Below are positions 38,801 to 49,314 of a stretch of DNA of 64,000 bases, in pieces (position 1 is the first letter of the stretch; each line of letters opens with the position of its first letter). The position numbers and the translations under genes are program-made. The stretch is taken from NCBI RefSeq assembly GCF_020080835.1, contig NC_058160.1:3906001-3970000 (forward strand), given 5' to 3'. Source of the DNA: Cotesia glomerata (Eukaryota > Arthropoda > Insecta > Hymenoptera > Braconidae). The notes under the pieces were generated by a model. The model made no database searches and had not been told where the DNA came from. It worked only from the letters and a program-made list of their open reading frames with translations.

Positions 38801-41381
38801 ATTTTGTACTTGTCCTACCAGTCACAAATTCCTGCCCCACCAGTCACAATAAAAAAAGTTTTTTTAATTGTTTTTACTTAAGTTTTCGTCCTAGGCGGAC
38901 GTATGGGGGTTTTTACGCGCAGACGACACTCAACTTGTAAATAATACGCGTACGCGCCAGTATCTACTGGGCTGTATAGAACTTTATACAGTCGAGGACA
39001 ATGTCACGCAAGCGTCACCAATCTCTATACAGCCGAGTAGCTTACGTTTCAACTGTCATTTTAAATTAAAAAGCGCACCTTTGACTAACTTCAAGACTCA
39101 AGTATTTTTATTTAGAGGATTAGAGGGTTATGGCGTCATACGCTATTTATTTATAAATTGAGTATCCCCTGCACGTAAAAACCCGCATACGTCCGCCATA
39201 GGACGAAAAATTTTTTAAGCACCATACGTCACGGCGATAATTATTTGCAGCAGGGATATAAAGCCTCGGCCCTATCGGGCCTCAACCTTATACTATCCCT
39301 GCTGAAAATATTTATCACCTCGACCGTATTGGCGCGTGGCTCGCCCAAGGTACATAAATAACTAAATCAGTCTAATTCTTCATAATATTGAATGTTTGTA
39401 GGATAAATTTTGTATTGAGAGGGAAGTATTTTTTAAAAGTTTAGTGGTCAAACTGAAATTGAACTTAAAGTATACCTTTGGTAAGAGAGAAGAATTTTTC
39501 GATGTCCCACCAGTCACACTCAGTCAAATGATAATTACGAGAAATTTAAAAAGTAATCGAGGTTTTTGACAAAGGGACGTTGTTAATTAGTTATTCTTCT
39601 ATATTATAAGATAAATTTTACTATAATATAAGTTTCAGTCACATAATTATAGCTTATAATTGATGGAATTCCCGAGTCAAATGTTCCACCAGTGTCACTA
39701 TGGAATGCCCCAATAATCCAAGTTTCTTGTGTATAGTTTTTTATCCGGTAAAATTGGGAGGTTAATATTGAAATAAATAATTAAAGTTTCGACAAAAGTT
39801 TGTCCGCCATAAGAACCCGTGTATAAGGAAATAAAATAGGTGATTTTTAAAATTTAATGTCTAAGTAAATAAACGGTGAATCTTTTTTAAATTTTGGGAT
39901 TAGATAAATGACGGATTTATTTATACGTATAGTTAATTTCAAAGCTCAAAGTTGGAAATTATTTTTTATATTAGATTCGCTCGAACCTCCTTAAAAACTC
40001 AAAAAATAAATATTTAAAAATGAAAAAAGTTATGAATGATAGTAATAAAAAAAAAAAAAAACTTACAAAGCACCACGTGCTACGAGACCCTCAACATTTT
40101 TAGGATCAACAGTAAGTGCCTTGTTAAGACATTGAAAGGCTTCAGTATGTCGTCCAGCCTTAAAATGATCAATCCCCTCGGCAACGCTCTTGAAAGCCCA
40201 CTTGCTAGCCTGTGTCTGTCTCAACTCATTGGCATATTCATTGGGTGGAAAGCGCTCTCTGGAACCACAAGAGAAAAATTACATCAGACAAGTCACTATC
40301 GATGAGCTTGAAATGGTATCTCTTGTAAATTTTTAAAAACCAATTATTTTTTTTTTTTAAACTGGTTTTTGATATTCACCTCAAGCCCACCATTAAAGAA
40401 TAGTGTTCCCGTCCAAGACCCATCAAGTCGCTAAGATATTTAATGTTGTTGGGATTGTTGAAGCCAGTACTTTTCTCCAAGATTGTTTCATAACTCTGTC
40501 CTTTGTTGTCCATCGCTTTCCTACGTGATAAAGCCAGATGTAAATAAAGTTAAAGGTGCCTTGCTACTTGCCGCAGTATCACGACTCTGTATTATTTTAA
40601 ATCACTGGGTCCCCGGACGACAAACCAAAGTTCGCGTCAAATAATAAACCTCTTAGCCTTTTATTTTTCACCTTTTCTTTCCCTTTAACTTATAATTTCA
40701 AAATAGCTTTTAGATTTTAATTAATCCATTCAATTCAGTTAAATATTAATTACAATTAAAATCAATAATAATAATAATTAATTATTATTATTTTCTTAGA
40801 CTATAACGTTAGAAAAACAACCTAATTATTGAACTCGTCTCTCACCTTTGATTTATAAGACGAAATATATTTATAAAAATATATATTATACTGTTTTTAA
40901 TGTTATTCTACCATTTGTCAACATTGTAACGCACTGACAGCCTATTGATGTGCTCTATATTAATATTACTTTGTTTATATAATTTACTATTTTATTAATA
41001 ATATACATCAACATAAATGTATAGACATAAATAATTTGTATTGGTGCAATAAAATAAATTGCCTGAGCTTTACGTCCCCAAGTTGGTCAAATAAAATAGC
41101 TCATTGGTATTGTCAACATCAGTTACATTATTTTTTATACTTTTTTTCAATGCTGTAAGTTTAAATTAGACATTAATCATTGTAACAAACTGATAAATCG
41201 TTATCAATTAATAACATTTTTTTATAGATATTAAATAAAACCGTAAAGGTGTTGAAACTTTTAGTTGCTTGGTCTCTCAAACAAAAAATAATTTTTTAAT
41301 CAACTTTTTTTTTATTTTAAAATTTAAAATTGCTGACAAAAAAAAATAAATAAAAATATACACTAATTAGTAATTTTATTG

Positions 41382-41423
<42 letters not shown>

Positions 41424-41735
41424 GAATGAAGACCAAACAACTGTGCAAGTTTATTATACCTACCGTGTTGACAATGAAATCTTATAAACGCCATCAACAG
41501 GCGCAACATCATATTGTAATCAATACATATATATATTAAGTTCAATCACAGAGGATTGTTAAACTCAATTCTTATCTGTGGCTTTAAACAAATATTTCAG
41601 CTGGTGCTTTGGCAACATTTAAGTCACAAACGTAGATAACAACAATGGGTTGCATGTGAAGTAGAGGTGTGTGCATAACACAGCCGTGATTACCAATAAA
41701 CTTTCAATCAAAAAATTCAAACTCATTGTCTCAAA

Positions 41736-41768
<33 letters not shown>

Positions 41769-44524
41769 ATAGATATGTGAATAAATCATAAACTCATCAT
41801 CTTATAAACTCATCGACTATTGAACATATTTTTTTCTATGTTATACCGATTGCCTGCCACCTGGATTCATAAAAACTTATCAGAGACATCAAACAATCTC
41901 ATTTACTGACGAATCGTTAGTATCTCATTGATATTATCCCTTGATTTAATTATAATAAAATTGTTATGGCATTGTAAATTTAAATCTTGATTGAATAAAA
42001 CAACTGTTGATTTGAAAATTAATTCCAAGTAATTAATTATTTTTTTGGAATTATTTTTTCAAATGGTGATTTGATAAATTTAGCACAAAAATATTTAAAC
42101 GACGTGATGGTTACAGTTATTAAAAAACTGGACAGTGTCTTCAAGTCTGTGTGTTTAAAATTGAGATAAAACTTACTTGTAGGCTTCTGGTAAGTCTTCT
42201 GAATGTATCAGACCCATTGGAGGGTGCGGAGCTTGTCCGTCTCGAGGGGAAACATTCATAACAGCGACGATACGCTCAGCGTCAACGTTTACTTCGCTAA
42301 CAACCACGCAGACCAGATCATTGGCCAAGTAACCCCGAGTTACGCCTTTCTTGTCAACGGCAGGTACTGTTGCCGAGTTTAATATCAGCGCCTGTAATTT
42401 TTTATGTCAGTTAATAGTAAATAGTTATTAATTGCTCCAAAATAAAATTTGTCATGTTTTAACTCGTCATACCTTTATCCCTAAATCACCAACAACTCTC
42501 GGGCAATCGCTGCAATTACATAGAACTTTTAATAATAATCCAGTAGAACTTTTGCCCATAATTTGTGCAAAAATAATGTCTCCTGCTACTAAACTCTAAA
42601 AAAAAAAAATTTTTTTATTAAATACTTATCTCATGATAATTTTAGTACATTCATAAAAATATAAATTCTGCTACATACTTCTAGAAAATTCTTTATACGT
42701 TGTGATTTTTCCATCGTGACAAATGAATCAAGCCCCGGCATTGTTGCATAAAATTCTGCAATTAATTTTTATATTAAAAATTTGTAATAAATCTTAATTT
42801 TTTTATAAATTTCCAATATTTAATGTTATAAAAATTACCTTCATCACCAAGCTCTTGCTTGATTGGTTCAGCACTTTTGTCTAAATTAGATTTGTCATAA
42901 AGAGTATCTGCTTTTTTAGCAATAAACTGCTGAAGTTTAAGTCTCTTTCCTCTGTCTCCAAAACTGTAAAAAATAATGTTTTTTTATGATTAACTCCAGC
43001 TTTCTTTACTAAATAATAATTATAATTATAAGTAAAAAAACGCTAAACTATAAGATAAAAGATTGGATTAAGAATCTGTCATTGTAATAGTACAAGAAAT
43101 TTGTGCAATATTAGTATTTTCTCAAATTATTTTTGGGTGATTCTTTGTAAGGATGTTTTTTGCTGTCCCAGGCATTTTTTTATTAGAAAAATTCTTATTT
43201 TGTTACTAAAAAAAATTTATTACGAAAGTAAAAAAACATTTCTATTTGGAGCATTGAAAACTAAAATGGAATAAATTTTGGTTTTTTTGCTATAAATTCG
43301 TAAACCACCGAAATGTCAGTCCCCTGGGCTGTCCCAGTCCCAAAATTAAAACTTTAAGATTAAATTTTAAGTTATTCGTCCATAATATATAATTTGGTCC
43401 ATAATGTTTGTAAACTTAATTAGTTAACTAACAATCTTCAATAAAAAGTACCGAAAATTAATTTGTTTCATTAAATTCATTAAACCAAAGTTTGTCCCAG
43501 GCATTTTAAGATCAGTCCCCTGACAGAAGTTCAAAGCAAAAAAAAAATCCAGCGTGTTATTTTACCTTTTGTAAGGTTTATAAGGATCTAACTAGCCTTG
43601 AGTTAATAACCATAGGGCTGTTAGCGCTTTATCGCCATTTCATTTAGTGTAAAAGCACCATTTGTGCTGGAAATATGTGTCTGGGCCACTTCAAAACTCA
43701 GTCCCCTGGCAACTATTTTTATTTATAATTTATTTATAAAATTGGATCCATAAGTCTTAATATTATTCTAATTAATGTAAACATTCATTGAGAACTCGAA
43801 AAGTTGAATGCAGTGAAATAGTTTGCTTGATTTTTCTCAATTTGATAAAAAAAAAAACAGTCCCCTGTCATGTTATATGGCAAAAGATACACAAATATCG
43901 AAAAAGCAAAAATTAATTCGGCTGTTTATTTATTATGATTAAGCTGATAGTTTTATAGCTCTTGTTAATTTTTTTTCTAATAAAATCAAAAATAATTTGG
44001 TCGAACAATTTTGTGCAGATTTAAGACGTCCTTACAGAGAATCACCCATATATTTTTAAATATTTTGTATAATATAGGATAATTTATCTAATATCTAGCT
44101 CTATGTACAGATGCACTGAAAAAAAAAATTCTTGACTGGAATGTAAATTTTCTTGGCTCAAGAAAATATTGAGGACGATTGAAGATTACTTGAATGAAGT
44201 CAAAGTTTCTTGAGCCAAGAAAATTTTTCCTTTCTCCAAAATAATTTTTATTTTCCTTAAAATTTTCCTGGCGCAAGAAATTTGTTTTTTGTGTGTGCTC
44301 TTGCATCTCTATAGACCTGTGCTAGAAAATAAATAAATAAATTAGAGTAGTAATAACATTTACCTGAGAGTCTTCTGACGCTGTTGATAAATTTCAAAGC
44401 TTGGATCTTTAAGATTGAGCATCGCAAGTTCATTTTCATTGCGTTCACCTTCCCAAACTTTTTGCAACTGCTGACCGTGGTAATTCAAGGCCTGTCCCAC
44501 TAGCCGTGGGTCCATAGAATCCAT
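32804..44524 (-). CDS. TTC14 homologue (S1 domain, TPR repeats, RS-rich tail)
   Basis: Twelve exons, frame kept throughout: 44524-44364, 42963-42839, 42755-42679, 42595-42473, 42391-42177, 40520-40380, 40258-40067, 37790-37076, 36996-36689, 36447-36266, 34557-33110, 32953-32804; 1278 residues. Residues 96-121 hold the family block EFYATMPGLDSF. About 122-210 is an S1-like RNA-binding domain and about 290-415 holds three TPRs. Then follow a Lys/Ser-rich stretch, the near-duplicate words KVRKFLEQT and KVRKFLEET, a Lys/Glu coiled region, an RS domain, an RG/Asn-rich segment and a short conserved-looking C-terminus ending EAAARVW. Vertebrate TTC14 is about 770 residues, so the tail is much longer. 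The domains suggest a nuclear RNA-associated role; the exact function is not established. The exon 10 donor (GTTAAT) is weak, and the link from exon 10 to 11 rests on phase only. Reading through the exon 11 donor gives an alternative end NATKVG. Confidence 0.88.
34693..35653. repeat. 961-bp TA-type TIR element in a TTC14 intron
   Basis: It starts TAAGGTAAAATACCCAGTAC and ends GTACTTTACCTTA after CAACTACTGG. The terminal inverted repeats are about 25 bp and TA can be read as the target duplication. The end motif recurs inside: CAGTACTTGAACA near 34708 and 34737, CAGAACTTGAACAG near 35011, and TTCAACTACT four times from 35389 to 35640. The small ORF inside (35210-35413 minus) has no domain. It shares its terminal design with 12581-12812. 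Confidence 0.75.
38885..39207. repeat. 323-bp MITE nested in the larger TIR element
   Basis: The ends TTCGTCCTAGGCGGACGTAT and ATACGTCCGCCATAGGACGA are inverted repeats continuing to GGGTTTTTACG / CGTAAAAACCC, about 33 bp in all. TTAA occurs near each side (38879-38882 and about 39215), so a TTAA target is possible but not exact. An internal segment (GCGCACCTTTGACTAACTTC onward) is shared with the Helitron copy near 48937-48977. Confidence 0.7.
39224..39329. repeat. GC-rich hairpin (palindromic element) 3
   Basis: An inverted repeat with outer arms ATACGTCACGGCGATAA / ATCACCTCGACCGTAT. Inside are CAGCAGGGATA / TATCCCTGCTG and, at the centre, GGCCCTATCGGGCC. The arms are about 50 bp with a few mismatches. 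It sits 17 bp from the nested MITE. Confidence 0.75.
43135..44047. repeat. 913-bp TIR element, copy 2 (GGGTGATT ends)
   Basis: It lies in the first coding intron of TTC14. It starts GGGTGATTCTTTGTAAGGA and ends TCCTTACAGAGAATCACCC, and is alignable along its whole length with 28505-29417, including all four AGTCCCCTG-type words. It has exactly the same length despite small indels. No obvious target duplication remains here. Confidence 0.8.
44113..44300. repeat. CTTGA/CTTGGCTCAAG-type MITE in a TTC14 intron
   Basis: It begins GCACTGAAAAAAAAAATTCT, carries TTCTTGGCTCAAGAAAAT and its inverse TTTCTTGAGCCAAGAAAAT, and ends CAAGAAATTTGTTTTTTGTG. It is related by wording to the repeat block at 8480-9215. 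Short minus-strand ORFs across it (44088-44306, 44257-44448) are not genes, except that the latter includes TTC14 exon 1 in another frame. Confidence 0.6.
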
Positions 44525-45334
44525 GGTGACCCGTAGTGATACCTAGTCTGCAATACTGCACAAATCCAAAATGGTATTTTCCTTTTACAATTTAAAAATC
44601 CCCAGCAATTGGTATTAAAAATCCTCAAAGACCTTCTATATCCTCAAATACCTCCTTTATATCAATAACAATTATGATTTTTCTCTTATCATATCAAGAC
44701 ACCGGCTATATCGAAGGTCAAGTCGGCTCTCTGGAGATCTACATCTCGTGCATCACCAATTGCCGAACAAATTTAACCAAAAAAAAAATCTTTATCCAGG
44801 TTGATGATAATGCTAATAATTAATTTCAAATTATCAGCGTTAAATAAACTGATAAAAATTCACTTACTTTTTTTCAATAATAATATTTTTTATAAAATAT
44901 ATAATTTGTGAAATAATAAAACAAAGTCGACGCGCTATCGATCAAACCGTTTAAACAAAATGGTCGACAATCTGTCTCTCTGTCTCAGCTATTTAATAAA
45001 AGACGATGCTGATGCTGCTACGGCAGTTTCAACACTAGTCTCGTTTTTTTTTTTTTTTTTTACCCTCTAGGTATAAATCACAGCGCAATTGAATACTGAG
45101 TACTGACTCTCATATATAGAACAATTACATACAATTACTGAACGTTAGATTTTTTGAGATTAAAAAAATAAAAATAATTAAATAAATCCTTAAATTCAAT
45201 AAAAATTCACTACTCACCTCAAAAAAATGTTAACTCGCTCAACTGATGATTATTTTAATTAATTATTATTATCAGACGATATTTTTCGTATCAGAGTCCA
45301 AATGCTAAATATAGCCTTTTAATATTTATTGATA
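44525..45334. promoter_or_regulatory. Divergent 5' region between TTC14 and the small-protein candidate
   Basis: It contains the start regions of two divergent transcripts. On the minus strand, possible 5' UTR donors (GAG then GTGAGT near 45214; GTAAGT near 44867) and an acceptor-like TTTGTGCAG/TATTGCAG just before the TTC14 ATG suggest a spliced TTC14 leader. A T run lies at 45046-45062. No classical TATA box stands out. Confidence 0.45.
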
Positions 45335-45697
45335 ATGTACAATGGCCATCATGGCCAACTGTTATGTGGCAAACGGAAAGACGTATTAGATCAGCAACAG
45401 CAATGGCGTGCTAACTTCAACTACCAACACCATCAACCATCAACTAGCGCGGTTTCTTCCAATCAGAGTCCAGATTCTGGTAGACAAAAAAAAGTAGTCT
45501 GCGCAATTGAAACTCGCGCACACCCGGTAAGTACTCGAGTCTTCGACTAGATACTTATTATATTACTTACTTGGTGATATAAGATATAATCGGTGATATC
45601 TATTTATTTTATTTTCTAGCTCTAGCTTCAAGGAAATGCTTCATTTGCACAGTCTTTACTTATCTGTCCGTCTATACCTGCTTATTGTCCTAGATAG
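45335..45697 (+). CDS. Unrecognised small protein candidate, two exons
   Basis: Exon 1 (45335-45526) opens MYNGHHGQLLCGKRKDV, contains a QQQQW stretch and a Ser/Gln/His-rich middle, and ends in phase 0 at a strong donor (CACCCG then GTAAGT). With acceptor TCTAG at 45625, exon 2 (45626-45697) adds 23 residues ending IPAYCPR before TAG. That gives 87 residues and a 99-bp intron. The base composition is distinctly less AT-rich than the flanks, as expected of coding DNA. No family is recognised and there is no signal peptide or membrane segment. It may instead be the first exon of a longer gene. It is divergent from TTC14. Confidence 0.45.
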
Positions 45698-47460
45698 ATG
45701 GTTTATACTCTATGATCTAATCAATTAAATGACATGATTCATCTGATTTAATATTATTTTTTAATTTTAAATAATAATAATTATTAATGTTATCATTACA
45801 AAGGCGTAAAAAATTTTTATTAATGAATTGAAGTCAGCTCTTTCCCGAATTTATCGATTTATCGAAAAAAAAAAATGATTTCTTATTGGTTGAAATTAAG
45901 GTGCGCGCGCAATGCGCAGTTTAAATGTATGGTTTGAAATGAAAATTAATTTAGCAGACATTTGACAATTTTAAGAATTTTTTTAACGAGTAAATTATGG
46001 TAAAAAATAATTAGAAAAAAAAATTGACATGTAGAAATTTAAAAAAATAAAAAATGCAATTTTTTATAAATAATTTTTTGGAACAAATTTAATTTGTTAA
46101 AAAAAATTCAAAAATAGTCAAGTGACTGCTAACTTCAATGTCATTTCAATGAAAACTGAAGAAAATTTTTGTAGCTGTAACAAATTTATAATATTCTTGA
46201 GTTTCTTAATTTATAAAAAAAATTGGCCAGTTGAAAGTGTCATATAATAAATTTTAGAATTTTTTAAAGAGTAAATTATAAAAAAAAGTTCAGATGAAAT
46301 TTAAAAAATTTATAAATCGACGTTCTAATTAGCATATTGTCTAACTCCATTTTAGAGAATTTTCTATTTGTACGAAAAAAACAATTAGTTCAAAATTTAT
46401 TATCACTTTAAAAAACCATTTAATATCATTAATATATAATATTTAGGTTTGAATCATTCAAAAAATTTATAATTCAATTGTTGCTACATCAAAATATTAA
46501 AAAATCACCCTCTAAAAAATAAGGAGTTAGACAAATTGCTAATTAGACCGTTGAATGCAATTAAAATAAAATTCTTTAGTATTAATTAATTTTTTAAATA
46601 AAATAAAAAATTATCAAATTCAATTATCTCTTTTGCACGACTCATGATGCGAAGCATCAGCGAGTGCTTTACGATCGAAAAATTTGTTTTGCCCCGATTT
46701 ACTATTTAATTAATTACACGATTGATAATCTACGTAGTCTAATTAATTTGCGCACCATTCGATAGATAATTTAATGGAAATTAATTCTGTCACTGGTAAA
46801 AATCAATTTAAGATTATGGAATCAGAAAAAAATATCAAAGTAGTTAGAAGAAAATTCGTGTCAATCAACTCAATTTTCCGTTAAAAGCACGATAACTTGC
46901 ATAAAAATTCACGAATTCAATCAGTTTTTTTTTTTAATAGCTTGACATTCCCTTTGCGGAGATCTCCATTGGAGATGATAATCTTATTTAATGTTGTTTA
47001 TTTGTTATTAACGAAAAACTAAAATTAATGAAAAAAATCCACACTCAGTGCGCATGATCATGTTTAAAACACCGCGCGAAATTTGAAATGAAAAAATAAA
47101 TAAAAAAAGAAATTGTATTTAAAAGTATTTAAAAAAAAAAGGAGCAAACAAAAAAAATAGTAAATTGCAAAAGTAATATTTAAATAGAAAAAAAAAATAA
47201 AATTAAAAAAAAATATTCTTTCAGAATATTAACTATTTTTTTTTATTTATCGAACGAATGAGCATTATGAGTCGTGCACTTTTGGATTTGCCAAACTTTT
47301 TTTTTGAAAACGCTTCAATGAGTTAAAAAGAATTTTTGGAACTATTGAGTTTATAACCTCTTATAGGTATAATCTACTGTTCAATAGTTTTGAAAAGTAA
47401 ACACATCAAGTGTCACACGTGGTTTAAAGTAGATATTAATATATATAAATCATTAAAATA
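45698..47460. other. Intergenic region with a MITE, upstream of PELP1
   Basis: AT-rich. A copy of the GTTAGCCGAC-type MITE lies at about 45946-46146 (AAAATTAATTTAGCAGACAT to AGTGACTGCTAACTTCAATG). The last 60 bp before the PELP1 ATG should hold its short 5' UTR. No other gene seen. Confidence 0.5.
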
Positions 47461-48973
47461 ATGGCAAAAGTATTAGATTTAGTAAATTCAGTAAATGACA
47501 GTGTTAATAAATCTAAAGATTTTACTATAAATTTATTGACGACAAGTTCTGATTTACCATTTTTAAGTGATGAGGTGAGAAATTTATTATCCTAACCCTA
47601 CTTTTGTTTATTTACTTACTCCTATTTATATTTACTGTCTATTTTTAAATAATTATTATTTGGATTAATTTTTAAAAATAATTATTTAATTCCAGATAAC
47701 CGACTTTTACAATTTAGTAATAAGCAAAATAAACTCATTTTTAAATAAACCCGACACCCGAGTAACCGGCGTGGTAATTCTATCAAAATATCTCCCACGA
47801 TGTTCAAAAGACGTGCTCCTAAAATACGGAACCTTCTGGATATCGAAAGTAGTCCAGGTGTTGGAGAGCAATTACGAGCCAGGTGAGCTGTCTTTAGCAT
47901 GCAAAGTGCTGGGAGAACTATTGATCGTGTCTAAACAGATACCGGAACTAGCAAAAGAGATATCGATCCATAATATCAAGCCACTGGCTTCTCTTATCAC
48001 TAGCTTTGATATAAATGACAAGGGAACGAGTCTGTTATACCCGCTTGCTATTTTACTTCATTACTACAAAGAGTCTACTGAAAAATTTCAGGTACTTTTT
48101 CAATTACAATTTTTAATTTATCAAGAATCAGTTTGTTTACTTTTTTACTCTAGACACCAATAAGAGAGCTGATTCTTCCTACGATAGACTCTCAAAGTGA
48201 AGAAATAGTCCAAGCAGGCGCTAATATTTTTACTTTACTGACCCGAGCTACTGAACGTTCTTTCAAACCCATCGAATCAAAGCCTTTGTACACTAATTGG
48301 ACCTACAATTTGTTGTTGATCTGTAACAGCCTTGACGAAATATTGGACACTTTGTTTAACGATAAGTCAAACAATTCTGACGAATTTAAATTAAAATTGC
48401 CGAGTGTTTCTGAAGAAAATGTCCTGGAGTATTACTTCAAGCTCCAAAGACGATTTGAGAATCTCTGTGTCTTTTTGTCTACAATGTTACAGTAAGAATT
48501 TATTTATTATAATCTATATTATCAAGAGAATATGCAAAATTTTGTGACAGGTGTATTTATATGATAAAATGGGTTTTTATGCTTAAATTTGGTATCGTTG
48601 AAAAAGTCTTGACTTAGAGTTGTGCCTTTTTATGGTTTCATATCATTCTCACCAACAGTCAATTTATGATGATATTTAGGCTGCATTCGAAAATGCTCTA
48701 TCTCTTGATACATAATTGAGAAATTACCTTGTATCTTGTGAACTATTGACATTTTTAAAGATATAAGCTCGTTCCGATGTTACACTCATCAAGACCTTTC
48801 ATTTAAGTACCCACATCAATTTTTCATATATTTATATGTATTATATATATACTAGAAATTTAAATAGCGCGCTACGCGCGCGCCTAAATTTTAACCAATA
48901 ATGAATCGTGGTCCGTTTTTTGCGAGTTTCGACCTTTGACTAACTTCAAGACTTTCATGTATTTTAATTTAGA

Positions 48974-49035
<62 letters not shown>

Positions 49036-49234
49036 GCATGTGGGTATTCAAATGAAAGCTCTTGATGAGTGTAACATCGAAATGAGTTTATATCTTAAAA
49101 AATGTCAATAATTAAGAAATTACCTTGTATCTTGTCATCTACTGACGTTTTTTAAGATATAAGCTCGTTCCGATGTTACACTCATTAAGACCTTTCATTT
49201 AAGTACCCACATCAATTTTTCATATATTTATATG

Positions 49235-49314
<80 letters not shown>

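Larger units (their letters stand above)
38321..39711. repeat. 1.39-kb TIR element in a TTC14 intron, with nested elements
   Basis: It starts GGGGCATTCCATACG and ends ACTATGGAATGCCCC. Words of the type CCACCAGTCAC recur at about 38815, 38840 and 39510, and as CCACCAGTGTCAC at 39687 next to the right end. Two further inverted-repeat elements lie inside it (38885-39207 and 39224-39329). No transposase ORF is visible. Confidence 0.7.
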
